A stretch of 64,000 bases of DNA from Polaribacter pacificus (lineage in GTDB: Bacteria; Bacteroidota; Bacteroidia; Flavobacteriales; Flavobacteriaceae): NCBI RefSeq assembly GCF_038024035.1, contig NZ_CP150664.1, positions 2,542,001 through 2,606,000 of the forward strand, given 5' to 3'. Both the position numbers and the translations under genes were made by a program. Of the stretch, positions 8,117 to 17,051 are shown in pieces (the first letter of the stretch is position 1; each line of letters begins with the position of its first letter). The notes below the pieces were generated by a model, which searched no databases, was not told the origin of the DNA, and saw nothing but the letters and a program-made list of their open reading frames with translations.

Positions 8117-8422
8117 TTATGAGGTTGGTGGGGGCCTGCTTAAAAGCGTACTATCTATATTGTTTTTAACAACAACAAAAGAGTAGTGTAATGGAGTGTT
8201 TTTTTTCTTAAAAAAATGATGAGTTGATGCTTCAAAAGTAATTGGATTCTCCGCTATTAATGGAGTAGTGTTAGCTGTAATTGCAAACTCGCAAGCTTCA
8301 CAGTATTCTTCTAAATTTTCATCAAAATGCTTCAAAGAGTGTAAGCCAACAGTTTTCATCAATATGAAAAATGTTAGAAACACTAAAGAGATATATTTTC
8401 TTGTTTTTAGCATAAAAATCAA
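8117..8422 (-). CDS. Small secreted or anchored protein with a His/Cys motif
   Basis: 101 residues (98 if the second Met at codon 4 is the start). Residues about 10-26 form a signal peptide or anchor. The mature part begins LHSLKHF and has a CEAC motif (H...CxxC), then a His pair (STHHFF) and the tail SRPPPTS. Similar small proteins occur next to TonB receptor or ABC operons in Flavobacteriaceae, and the His/Cys pattern suggests metal or redox chemistry; this is inference. It lies 119 bp upstream of the ABC ATPase on the same strand and may head that operon. I do not recognise a named family. Confidence 0.6.
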   Translation of the reverse strand: MIFMLKTRKYISLVFLTFFILMKTVGLHSLKHFDENLEEYCEACEFAITANTTPLIAENPITFEASTHHFFKKKNTPLHYSFVVVKNNIDSTLLSRPPPTS

Positions 8423-8486
8423 GTTGATAAAGTTAATTTATTGATAGTTAAAGAAAACTTAAAAAAAAGTTAATTTTTTAGAAACA

Positions 8487-8524
8487 AAAAAACCCGTTTA
8501 GAATAGTTCTAAACGAGTTTCTAC
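8487..8524 (-). terminator. Terminator of the fadNAE operon
   Basis: On the minus strand CGTTTAGAA-CTA-TTCTAAACG followed by GGGTTTTTTT lies 67 bp after the acyl-CoA dehydrogenase stop. The strong stem and U-run mark the end of the beta-oxidation operon. Confidence 0.85.
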
Positions 8525-8590
8525 AAACAACTAAATTCTAAAACCTATTTAAAAGTTCAAGAAAATTGTAAACCCTTTCGGGTAATTTTA

Positions 8591-10399
8591 TTAAAAGCAG
8601 TATTTGTTTTCTGCTTTGACTTTTTCTGCAATGATATTTCTCAATGCAATTACATTTGGATAATTGGTGTATTTAGTAAAGCGTTTTAAACCCATCAACA
8701 TCATTCTTAATTCATCTCCTTCTGCAAATGAAACGATGCCTTCTTTAGCGCTTTTAGAAACAATATCTACTGCGTTGTACAAATACAATTGAGTCATTGC
8801 AATTTGTTCTTTTTGGGTTTCCTTACCAAAACGTTTTGCATTTTTTTCTGTTCTTAGCAATGCAGATTCTGCCATGTAAATTTCAATCAAGATATCAGAG
8901 GCAGCAGTTAGCAATTGTTGATGCTCTTCTAATTCTTGTCCGTATTTTTGCAATGCAGCACCTGCCACCATTAAAAATACTTTCTTTAAATTGGCAAGTA
9001 TTTGTTTTTCTTCGGCAAAGAGTTCAGAAAAATCAGGCGTATCAAAAGACGGTATACCCATTAGTTCTTCTTGTACAGCCATCGCTGGGTTAAGCAAATC
9101 AACATGTCCTTTCATGGCTTTCTTTACCAACATTCCAACAGATAATAATCTGTTTATTTCATTGGTTCCTTCGTAGATTCTAGAGATTCTAGCGTCTCTC
9201 CAAGAAGATTCCATTGGAGTTTCTTCTGAAAAGCCCATTCCTCCAAAAATTTGAATTCCTTCATCAGCACAAGCTTGTACATCTTCAGAAACAGCAACCT
9301 TTAAAATAGAGCATTCTATGGCATACTCTTCAACACCTTTTAATTCTGCTTCTTGATGTGTGTTTCCAGCAGCTTCTCTCAAAGCAATTCTATCTTCAAT
9401 ATCTTTAGCAGCTCTATAAGAAGCTGACTCACCAACATAAGCATTGGTCGCCATTTCTGCTATTTTTAACTTGATTGCCCCAAACTCTGAGATGGCCGTT
9501 TTAAACTGCTTGCGCTCATTGGCGTAATTAACAGCAATGCTGGTAATTCTACGTTGAGAATCTAAACAGGCAGCTGCCAATTTGATTCGTCCAATATTTA
9601 ATGCATTCATGGCAATTTTAAATCCTTCGCCACGTCCTGCTAGCATATTTTCAACAGGCACAACAGTATCATTAAAAAATACCTGACGAGTAGAAGATGC
9701 TCTAATTCCTAATTTGTGCTCTTCTTCACCAAGGGTAATTCCATTTGGGTTTTCTTTATCGAATTCAACAATAAAACCAGTAATGTTTTTGTCATCTTCT
9801 ATTCGAGCAAAAACAATCATCAAACTACAGAATCCTGCATTTGAGATCCACATTTTTGCACCGTTAATTTTATAGCTTTTTCCATCCTCAGAAAGCGTAG
9901 CCGTTGTTTTACCAGAGTTGGCATCTGATCCAGCTCCTGGCTCAGTTAAACAATAAGAACCAAACCACTCTCCAGAAGCTAGTTTTGGAACATATTTGGC
10001 TTTTTGTTCTTCTGTACCGTAAAGTGTGATTGGCATTGTTCCGATTCCTGTATGTGCTCCAAAAGCGGTACTAAAAGAACCTGTACCACTAGAAATATAA
10101 TCACAAGTAAGCATGGTAGAAACAAAGCCCATACCTAAACCTCCATAGGCTTCTGGGACAGCAACACCTAAGAAACCTAATTCTCCAGCTTTGCGCATTA
10201 CTTCTTCGGTTAGCGCGTAATCCTTAGCTTCAAAACGAGGTTTATGAGGAATAATTTCACGATCATTAAACTCAATAACAGCCTCTTTCATCATCTTCTG
10301 CTCTTCCGTAAAATCTTCTGGAGTAAAGACGTCTTCACAATTGGTTTCTTTAACAAGGAATTGACCTCCTCTTAATAGTTCATTATCTGTTGTTGCCAT
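8591..10399 (-). CDS. fadE: Acyl-CoA dehydrogenase (FadE of the fadNAE type)
   Basis: 602 residues, longer than the roughly 380 of a minimal acyl-CoA dehydrogenase and close to the Bacillus FadE of the fadNAE operon; the extra part is a C-terminal helical domain of about 150 residues. FAD/substrate signatures include CLTEPGAGSDANS and GNTH..ELKGVEEYA. The catalytic base is the Glu in RIYEGTNEIN (about residue 409). It makes trans-2-enoyl-CoA from acyl-CoA, the first oxidation of the beta-oxidation cycle. It is last in the operon after fadA (82-bp gap, no promoter motif seen) and is followed by a strong terminator. Expression is probably controlled by the MarR-family regulator at the head of the operon. 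Confidence 0.93.
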   Translation of the reverse strand: MATTDNELLRGGQFLVKETNCEDVFTPEDFTEEQKMMKEAVIEFNDREIIPHKPRFEAKDYALTEEVMRKAGELGFLGVAVPEAYGGLGMGFVSTMLTCDYISSGTGSFSTAFGAHTGIGTMPITLYGTEEQKAKYVPKLASGEWFGSYCLTEPGAGSDANSGKTTATLSEDGKSYKINGAKMWISNAGFCSLMIVFARIEDDKNITGFIVEFDKENPNGITLGEEEHKLGIRASSTRQVFFNDTVVPVENMLAGRGEGFKIAMNALNIGRIKLAAACLDSQRRITSIAVNYANERKQFKTAISEFGAIKLKIAEMATNAYVGESASYRAAKDIEDRIALREAAGNTHQEAELKGVEEYAIECSILKVAVSEDVQACADEGIQIFGGMGFSEETPMESSWRDARISRIYEGTNEINRLLSVGMLVKKAMKGHVDLLNPAMAVQEELMGIPSFDTPDFSELFAEEKQILANLKKVFLMVAGAALQKYGQELEEHQQLLTAASDILIEIYMAESALLRTEKNAKRFGKETQKEQIAMTQLYLYNAVDIVSKSAKEGIVSFAEGDELRMMLMGLKRFTKYTNYPNVIALRNIIAEKVKAENKYCF

Positions 10400-10481
10400 T
10401 TTTTTTGATTTAAAGGTTTGTAAGGTGAATAAACACGCTACGTTCCAACTTGTATTGTATTTATTAGTTATATTTTTTTGA

Positions 10482-11672
10482 CTATTTTAAAAACTCGTAA
10501 ATACCAGCAGCTCCTTGTCCAGTACCCACACACATGGTTACCATACCGTATTTACCGCTCATATTTCTTTTGCGCATTTCATCAAAGAGTTGCACAGATA
10601 ATTTAGCTCCTGTACAGCCTAGAGGATGCCCTAAAGCAATAGCTCCTCCATTAACATTAACGATGCTTTGATCTAAGTTTAACTCTCTCATTACAGCTAA
10701 AGATTGAGAAGCAAAGGCCTCATTCAATTCAATCAATTCTATGTCTTTTTGCTGTAATCCAGCTTGCTTTAATGCTTTTGGAATCGCTGCCACTGGTCCA
10801 ATCCCCATGATTCTTGGTTCTACACCTGCTGCGGCATAGTTAACCATTCTTGCAATTGGTTCTAGGTTTAATTCTTTCACCATCGCTTCACTCATCACCA
10901 GCACAAAAGCAGCACCATCACTCATTTGAGATGAGGTCCCTGCTGTTACACTACCATTGGCAGCAAACACAGGGCGCAATTTAGAAAGTGCTTCAATAGA
11001 GGTTCCAGCTCTTGGGCCTTCATCTTTGGTTACGGTGTATTTTCTGGTTGCTTTTTTTCCAGATGCATCTACATAAGTTTGCTCAACTTCTATAGGTACA
11101 ATTTGATCTTGAAACCGATTCTCTGCCTGAGCTCTTAGCGCTTTCATATGAGAGTTAAATGCAAATTCATCTTGGTCTTCACGAGAAACTTTAAATTGGT
11201 TCGCAACTGCTTCTGCAGTATTTCCCATCCCCCAATAATAATCTTCATGACCTGCTTTTGCTAAGTTGTAGTTTAGTTCTGCTTTATAACCTGTCATAGG
11301 TACAGAACTCATGCTTTCTGCTCCTCCTGCAATGATACAATCTGCCATACCTGCCTGAATCTTAGCTGTAGCCATTCCAATAGTTTCGATCCCTGAAGAG
11401 CAAAAACGATTTACGGTAACACCAGGAACATCAACAATATCCAAACCCATTAATGAGATTAATCGCCCCATATTAAGCCCTTGAGAACCTTCTGGCATTG
11501 CATTTCCTACCATCACGTCATCAATACGCTTTTTGTCTAATTGAGGAAGTTCCTTCATCATAAACTGGATGGTTTCTGCAGCCAATTCATCGGTTCTTTT
11601 AAAGCGAAAAACCCCTTTTGGTGCTTTTCCAACTGCTGTTCTATATGCTTTTACTATATATGCTGTTTTCAT
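10482..11672 (-). CDS. fadA: Acetyl-CoA C-acyltransferase (3-ketoacyl-CoA thiolase)
   Basis: 396 residues, full length for a thiolase. Nucleophile Cys is in RFCSSGIETIG (about residue 90), NEAFASQ marks the substrate loop, the catalytic His is in GHPLGCTGA (about 350), and the second Cys is in MCVGTGQGAAG near the C-terminus. It cleaves 3-ketoacyl-CoA to acetyl-CoA and a shortened acyl-CoA. It sits between fadN and fadE, in the same order as Bacillus fadN-fadA-fadE. Confidence 0.95.
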   Translation of the reverse strand: MKTAYIVKAYRTAVGKAPKGVFRFKRTDELAAETIQFMMKELPQLDKKRIDDVMVGNAMPEGSQGLNMGRLISLMGLDIVDVPGVTVNRFCSSGIETIGMATAKIQAGMADCIIAGGAESMSSVPMTGYKAELNYNLAKAGHEDYYWGMGNTAEAVANQFKVSREDQDEFAFNSHMKALRAQAENRFQDQIVPIEVEQTYVDASGKKATRKYTVTKDEGPRAGTSIEALSKLRPVFAANGSVTAGTSSQMSDGAAFVLVMSEAMVKELNLEPIARMVNYAAAGVEPRIMGIGPVAAIPKALKQAGLQQKDIELIELNEAFASQSLAVMRELNLDQSIVNVNGGAIALGHPLGCTGAKLSVQLFDEMRKRNMSGKYGMVTMCVGTGQGAAGIYEFLK

Positions 11673-11673
11673 A

Positions 11674-11711
11674 ATTTTAGATTTTTAGATAATTGATTTT
11701 AGATTTTTAGA
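11674..11711. repeat. Short direct repeat between fadN and fadA
   Basis: The 16-mer ATTTTAGATTTTTAGA occurs at 11674-11689 and 11696-11711, a 22-bp period. It lies in the 72-bp fadN-fadA gap. Function unknown; it may be simple AT-rich slippage. Confidence 0.6.
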
Positions 11712-11744
11712 ATTCTATTGATTGAATCCTAATTTTCTACATAT

Positions 11745-14135
11745 CTAATTACGCAAAGGTTTTCCGGTTTTTAACATGTGTTGAATTCGCTCTAATGTTT
11801 TTCTTTCTGTACAAAGACTTAAGAAAGCTTCACGTTCAAGGTCTAATAAATACTGCTCTGTAACCAGTGTAGGTTCAGATAAATCACCTCCAGCCATCAC
11901 ATAGGCTAGTTTGTTGGCTATTTTCTGATCGTGTTCACTAATATAGTGGCTGGCCTCCATAGAGTCAGTACCCACCATAAACATTCCCAATGCTTGTTTT
12001 CCTAAAACTTTTACATCATTGCGTTTAACAGGTTGTGTATAGCCAGCTTCAGCCATTAGTTTTGCATGAGCTTTTGCTGTTGCAATTTGTCTGTCTTTAT
12101 TAACAACAATAACATCTTTTCCTTTTTGTAAGACACCCATATCAAAGGCTTCATAAGCAGAAGTTGAAACTTTAGCCATGGCAACCGTTAAAAAGTATTC
12201 TTGTAATATGTTTAACTCTACATCTCCTTTTCTAAAGGTATCAGAAGCCCTTAGTGCCATCTCTTTAGATCCACCACCGCCAGGAATAACACCTACTCCA
12301 AACTCAACCAATCCAATATAGGTTTCTGCAGCAGCAACAACTTTGTCTGCGTGCATAGACAATTCACAACCACCCCCTAAGGCCATTCCGTGAGGAGCAG
12401 ATATCGTTGGTATAGAAGAATAACGCATGCGCATCATGGTGTCTTGGAAATATTTGATAGCCATGTTTAGCTCGTCATATTCTTGCTCAGCAGCCATCAT
12501 AAAAATCATTCCGATATTAGCTCCAACAGAAAAGTTTGCAGCTTGATTACCGATGATCAATCCTTGGAAATCTTTTTCAGCAAGATCTACAGCTTTGTTT
12601 AATCCTGCTAAAACATCACCTCCAATGGTATTCATTTTTGATTGGAACTCACAGTTTAATATACCGTCGCCTAAATCTTCTATTACAACACCAGAATTTT
12701 TAAATACCTGGTTTGATTTTCTAATATTGTCTAAAATGATAAAGCTGTCTTGACCAGGTACTTTAGCTTGTTTTTTACTTGGAATATCATAACAAAAAGT
12801 AGCTCCTTCTTTTACAGAGTAGAAAGATGAATTTCCAGCGGCTAACATGTCAGCTACCCAACTTGCTGGTTCTTGTCCTTCTGCCTTCATCATTGCTATT
12901 CCTGCCTCAACACCAATAGCATCCCAAATTTGGAATGGACCATGTTCCCAGCCAAATCCGGCTTTCATAGCGTTGTCTATCTTATAAATTTCATCTGTAA
13001 TTTCTGGAATTCTGTTTGATACATAGGCAAACAAAGCAGCAAAGCTTTTGCGGTAAAATTCACCAGCCTTGTCTTTTCCTGCAACTAAAACTTTAAAGCG
13101 ATCTACCACTTTATCGATAGTCTTAGTAAGCTCTAGTGTAGCAAATTTTGCTGATTTCTTAGCTCTGTATTCTAAGGTGTTTAAATCTAAAGATTTTATT
13201 TCTTTACCTTCTTTTTTGTAAAAACCTTGGCCGGTTTTGCTTCCTAACCAATTGTTTTTCATCATGGTATCGATAAAATCAGGAAGAGTAAACAAATCTA
13301 AGCTTTCATCCTTAAGGCAGTTATCTTTGATTCCGTTAGCAACGTGTACTAAGGTGTCAAGACCAACTACATCAACAGTTCTAAAGGTTGCTGATTTTGG
13401 TCTTCCAATCACAGGCCCTGATAATTTATCAACTTCTTCTATGGTTAAGCCTAGCTCTTTAACAGCATGAAACAAGCTCATGATGCTAAAAATACCAATT
13501 CTGTTTCCTATAAATGCAGGAGTATCTTTGGCTACGACTGAAGTTTTTCCTAAAAATTGTTCACCATATCCATTTAAAAAATCCAACACTTCTGGTGCTG
13601 TTTTTGGACCAGGAATGATTTCGAATAATTTTAAATATCGAGCAGGGTTAAAGAAGTGAGTACCACAAAAATGTTTTTGAAAATCTTCACTACGACCTTC
13701 ACTCATAAAATGAATAGGAATCCCAGATGTATTTGAAGTAATTAAAGTTCCTGGGGTTCTGTGTTGCTCAAGTTTTTCAAAGACAATTTTCTTAATGTCT
13801 AAACGCTCAACAACAACCTCCATAATCCAATCTACATCTGCAACTTTTGCAATGTCATCTTCTAAATTACCGGTGGTAATTCTGTTTGCAAATTTTTGAT
13901 GATAAATTGGTGATGGTTTTGATTTTAGTGAAGCTTTTAAAGCATCATTCACCAATCGATTTCTAACTGCTTTATCCTCTAAGGTTAAACCTTTTGCTTT
14001 CTCAGCAGCATTCAGTTCTCTGGGTACAATGTCTAACAAAAGCACATCAACACCGATGTTGGCAAAATGGCAAGCAATTCCGCTTCCCATGATTCCAGAA
14101 CCTATGATGGCTACTTTTTTAATTCTTCTAGTCAT
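11745..14135 (-). CDS. fadN: 3-hydroxyacyl-CoA dehydrogenase / enoyl-CoA hydratase
   Basis: 796 residues. The order is dehydrogenase first (NAD-binding GSGIMGSGIACHF at 12-24, then the HAD C-terminal domain) and crotonase-like hydratase last (VGANIGMIF and ALGGGCELSMHADKVV, EFGVGVIPGGGG). This is the reverse of E. coli FadB and matches Bacillus FadN. The protein hydrates enoyl-CoA and oxidises the 3-hydroxyacyl-CoA product. It begins 11 bp after the MarR gene stop, so regulator and enzyme are co-transcribed. Both active sites appear present by motif. Confidence 0.93.
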   Translation of the reverse strand: MTRRIKKVAIIGSGIMGSGIACHFANIGVDVLLLDIVPRELNAAEKAKGLTLEDKAVRNRLVNDALKASLKSKPSPIYHQKFANRITTGNLEDDIAKVADVDWIMEVVVERLDIKKIVFEKLEQHRTPGTLITSNTSGIPIHFMSEGRSEDFQKHFCGTHFFNPARYLKLFEIIPGPKTAPEVLDFLNGYGEQFLGKTSVVAKDTPAFIGNRIGIFSIMSLFHAVKELGLTIEEVDKLSGPVIGRPKSATFRTVDVVGLDTLVHVANGIKDNCLKDESLDLFTLPDFIDTMMKNNWLGSKTGQGFYKKEGKEIKSLDLNTLEYRAKKSAKFATLELTKTIDKVVDRFKVLVAGKDKAGEFYRKSFAALFAYVSNRIPEITDEIYKIDNAMKAGFGWEHGPFQIWDAIGVEAGIAMMKAEGQEPASWVADMLAAGNSSFYSVKEGATFCYDIPSKKQAKVPGQDSFIILDNIRKSNQVFKNSGVVIEDLGDGILNCEFQSKMNTIGGDVLAGLNKAVDLAEKDFQGLIIGNQAANFSVGANIGMIFMMAAEQEYDELNMAIKYFQDTMMRMRYSSIPTISAPHGMALGGGCELSMHADKVVAAAETYIGLVEFGVGVIPGGGGSKEMALRASDTFRKGDVELNILQEYFLTVAMAKVSTSAYEAFDMGVLQKGKDVIVVNKDRQIATAKAHAKLMAEAGYTQPVKRNDVKVLGKQALGMFMVGTDSMEASHYISEHDQKIANKLAYVMAGGDLSEPTLVTEQYLLDLEREAFLSLCTERKTLERIQHMLKTGKPLRN

Positions 14136-14146
14136 TTGATTTGTAT

Positions 14147-14605
14147 TTATACAGCCTTCTTTTTGATTTTTTTATAAATCTCTTTATCAGCTATTAATTT
14201 ATTAATTGTTGAGGTTACCTTAAAAAAGGTTTCTACCTCTTCGGGCTCTAAATGCCTGCGAACAACTTCGTTAAATTGAATCACAGAATCTTTAGAGATC
14301 TTTCGCATGCTCTTACCGTAATTGGTCAATTTAATGATCACACTTCTTCCATCATCCGGGTTTTTTTCTCTTAAGATAGCCCCTTTTTCTTCCATGGTCT
14401 TTAAAATTCTTGACAAACTTGTTGGTTCCATTCCCATCAAAGGTCCTAAAGCAGTAGAAGGTGTCCCGTTTTCATAATCAATATTAAGCAAAACAAAGGC
14501 TGTGGCCATTGTGCTATTGTGCTTTGCTGCTTGCTCATTATAGAGTTTTGCAACAGCTTGCCAAGTAGCTCTTAATTGATGATCTATTGATTTTTCTTTA
14601 TCCAT
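14147..14605 (-). CDS. MarR-family transcriptional regulator of beta-oxidation
   Basis: 152 residues, normal for MarR. The winged-helix segment includes GMEPTSLSRILKTMEEKGAI (recognition helix) and the wing NPDDGRSVIIKLT with the conserved DxR. It heads the operon with fadN, fadA and fadE, so the likely ligand is an acyl-CoA or fatty acid, with the protein repressing its own operon; this is inferred from context. A TATATTTG promoter element sits just before the start, and two copies of a palindrome lie at and upstream of that promoter. Confidence 0.88.
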   Translation of the reverse strand: MDKEKSIDHQLRATWQAVAKLYNEQAAKHNSTMATAFVLLNIDYENGTPSTALGPLMGMEPTSLSRILKTMEEKGAILREKNPDDGRSVIIKLTNYGKSMRKISKDSVIQFNEVVRRHLEPEEVETFFKVTSTINKLIADKEIYKKIKKKAV

Positions 14606-14609
14606 TGTT

Positions 14610-14617
14610 CAAATATA
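14610..14617 (-). promoter_or_regulatory. TAnnTTTG -7 element of the marR-fadNAE operon
   Basis: The minus strand reads TATATTTG followed by AACA and the ATG. With initiation expected a few bases after the TTTG, the transcript would have almost no leader. Exact consensus match; function inferred. Confidence 0.6.
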
Positions 14618-14627
14618 TGAAAAAATG

Positions 14628-14673
14628 TTATGCGCGCATAGTAAAATGAAAAAAATTATGCATGCATAGTAAA
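14628..14673. promoter_or_regulatory. Paired MarR operators
   Basis: The 18-mer TTATGCRYGCATAGTAAA occurs twice, at 14628-14645 and 14656-14673. Each contains a perfect 12-bp palindrome (TATGCGCGCATA at 14629-14640, TATGCATGCATA at 14657-14668), centres 28 bp apart. The first lies between the -7 and expected -33 elements of the marR promoter, the right place for autorepression. I saw no further copies in the window. Confidence 0.75.
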
Positions 14674-14777
14674 TAAATAAAATCATCTATAGAGTAGTTC
14701 TCTAAATTTGGGTATTTCTTCTAGAAAAGACTTAAATTTGTCATCGGTCAATAGACCAGCTAATAATAAAAAAGACT

Positions 14778-15707
14778 ATGCAAAATTTATTAGAAATTCA
14801 GAATGTTGTTAAGAAGTATGGCGATTTTACTGCCCTAAACGATGTTTCATTAGAAGTGCCCAAAGGAAGTGTATTTGGTTTGTTAGGGCCTAATGGCGCT
14901 GGGAAAACCTCTTTAATTAGAATCATCAATCAAATTACCTTACCTGATAGTGGTCGCATCTTTTTAGATGGAGAACCTCTAGAGCCGAATCATATAGAAC
15001 ACATTGGATATTTGCCAGAAGAAAGAGGCTTGTATAAAAGTATGAAAGTTGGAGAGCAGGCATTGTACTTGGCTCAACTAAAAGGAATGAGTAAAGCCGA
15101 AGCAAAGAAAAGATTGCATTATTGGTTTGAAAAATTCGATATCGGAGCTTGGTGGAATAAAAAAGTTGAAGAACTGTCAAAAGGGATGGCACAAAAAGTA
15201 CAATTTATTGTAACGGTTTTGCATCAGCCTAAATTATTAATTTTTGATGAGCCTTTTTCTGGGTTTGATCCGATCAATGCTCAGCTTATCGCCAAAGAAA
15301 TTTTGCAAATGCGAGATGAAGGAGCTACCATTATTTTTTCTACCCACCGTATGGAATCGGTAGAAGAAATGTGTGATTATATTGCTCTTATCAACAAGTC
15401 AAATAAGATTTTAGATGGTAAATTAGACGATATCAAACGTCAATTTCGCAGCAATACATTTCAGGTAGGCCTTAAAACAGATCAAGAAGAATTGGTTACC
15501 AATTTGTTAAAGGATAAATACAAGGTTTTACCAGCAGATTTTAGACTGCTTAATGAAGGTTTAAAATTAAATGTTCAATTGCCAGAAAATCAATCTCCAA
15601 ATGAGCTTTTATCATTGCTGACCAATTATGGAGAAGTAGAACACTTTTTAGAATTGGTGCCAAGTGCCAATGATATTTTTATTCAAGCAGTTAATAAAAA
15701 CAACTAA
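14778..15707 (+). CDS. ABC exporter ATPase, NatA-like
   Basis: 309 residues. The nucleotide-binding domain spans about 1-220 with Walker A GPNGAGKT (37-44), signature LSKGMAQK, Walker B LLIFDEPFSGFDP and the H-loop STHR. It is followed by a roughly 80-residue C-terminal domain typical of this ATPase subclass (DUF4162-like). It pairs with the permease gene 3 bp downstream, as in NatAB-type systems proposed to export Na+ or small cations; the substrate is not determined here. Transcribed divergently from marR across a 172-bp region. Confidence 0.9.
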   Translation: MQNLLEIQNVVKKYGDFTALNDVSLEVPKGSVFGLLGPNGAGKTSLIRIINQITLPDSGRIFLDGEPLEPNHIEHIGYLPEERGLYKSMKVGEQALYLAQLKGMSKAEAKKRLHYWFEKFDIGAWWNKKVEELSKGMAQKVQFIVTVLHQPKLLIFDEPFSGFDPINAQLIAKEILQMRDEGATIIFSTHRMESVEEMCDYIALINKSNKILDGKLDDIKRQFRSNTFQVGLKTDQEELVTNLLKDKYKVLPADFRLLNEGLKLNVQLPENQSPNELLSLLTNYGEVEHFLELVPSANDIFIQAVNKNN

Positions 15708-15710
15708 GAC

Positions 15711-17036
15711 ATGGGTAAATTACAACTAATAATAAAGAGAGAGTTTTTAGCAAAAGTTAAAAACAAATCATTTATCATCATGACTTTTTTAAGTCCTATT
15801 TTGATGGTCGGAATCGGGTTTCTTGTCTTTTTCTTAAGTAAAAAGAATGATGAGAAGGTAAAGAAAATTACCTATGTAGATGCTTCAGGGCTTTTTAGTA
15901 AAGACGATTTTAAAGATACCAAAACAATTGTTTATGAAGATTTTACTGCCCTTGGCATAGAGGAAGTAAAAAAGAAAGTAGAGCTAGGTGACTATTATGG
16001 GGTCTTGTATATACCAAAAATGGATCGATTGGAAAATTTGTCAAATGGTGTTGAGTTTTATTCTAAAGATTCACCAGGGATGTCTATTATTGATAAATTA
16101 GAAAGTACGGTGGAGTCTAAATTTAGGCATTTAAAACTGTCTGAATTTGGAATCGATTTAAAACAAATAGATGCTTCTAGAATTTCTGCTGATATCAAAA
16201 TGTATAATTTTTCTGGAGAAGAATCATCCAAGCTTATCAATGGGTTAAAAATAGGAGTAGGGGCTATTGCAGGTTATCTTTTAATGATGTTTGTAATGAT
16301 CTACGGAACCTCTGTAATGCGAAGTGTGATTGAAGAAAAAACCAGTAGAATTATAGAAATTATAGTTTCTTCTGTAAAACCTTTTCAATTGATGTTGGGT
16401 AAAATTATAGGAAATGCAAGTGCAGGATTATTACAATTTATGATCTGGGGTGTGGTGCTACTTATTATAAGCATTGCAGCGTCTTCATTTTTTGGAGTGA
16501 GTATGACAGAGGTGCAATCGGCTAAGTTAAGTCCTGAGCAGCTAGAAGCAATGCAACAAGCCGCTGGAGGTGATAAGTTTCAGCAATTGGTGCAAGAAAT
16601 ATTTAAACTGCCTTTAGTTACCATGTTTGTCTTGTTTATCTTTTATTTTTTAGGCGGCTATTTCTTGTATAGTTCACTTTTTGCAGCAGTAGGTGCCGCA
16701 GTTGATAATGAGACAGATACTCAGCAATTTATGTTGCCAATTATGCTTCCTTTAATTTTAGGAGTTTATGTAGGTTTTGCCACTGTGATTAATGACCCAC
16801 ATGGACCTGTTTCTACAATTTTTTCAATGATTCCATTTACCTCACCCATTGTGATGTTAATGCGAGTTCCTTTTGGGGTGCCGTGGTATGAGATTGCAAT
16901 TTCTATGAGTTTATTAATTCTTACCTTTGTTTTTGTGGTATGGTTGGCCGCAAAAATATACCGTGTAGGGATCTTAATGTATGGGAAAAAACCAAGCTAC
17001 AAAGATTTGTACAAATGGATAAAATACAAAGGCTAA
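15711..17036 (+). CDS. ABC exporter permease, NatB-like
   Basis: 441 residues. A first membrane segment at about 23-42 is followed by a periplasmic domain of about 140 residues and five to six helices in the C-terminal half, including GYLLMMFVMIYGTSVMR. The motif VIEEKTSRIIEIIVSSVKPF is the ABC-2 coupling helix of the NatB/YhaP class. It follows the ATPase gene by 3 bp and precedes an MscS channel by about 15 bp, an arrangement that suggests an ion or osmotic-balance operon. Confidence 0.88.
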   Translation: MGKLQLIIKREFLAKVKNKSFIIMTFLSPILMVGIGFLVFFLSKKNDEKVKKITYVDASGLFSKDDFKDTKTIVYEDFTALGIEEVKKKVELGDYYGVLYIPKMDRLENLSNGVEFYSKDSPGMSIIDKLESTVESKFRHLKLSEFGIDLKQIDASRISADIKMYNFSGEESSKLINGLKIGVGAIAGYLLMMFVMIYGTSVMRSVIEEKTSRIIEIIVSSVKPFQLMLGKIIGNASAGLLQFMIWGVVLLIISIAASSFFGVSMTEVQSAKLSPEQLEAMQQAAGGDKFQQLVQEIFKLPLVTMFVLFIFYFLGGYFLYSSLFAAVGAAVDNETDTQQFMLPIMLPLILGVYVGFATVINDPHGPVSTIFSMIPFTSPIVMLMRVPFGVPWYEIAISMSLLILTFVFVVWLAAKIYRVGILMYGKKPSYKDLYKWIKYKG

Positions 17037-17051
17037 TTTGATGTAGTGCTC

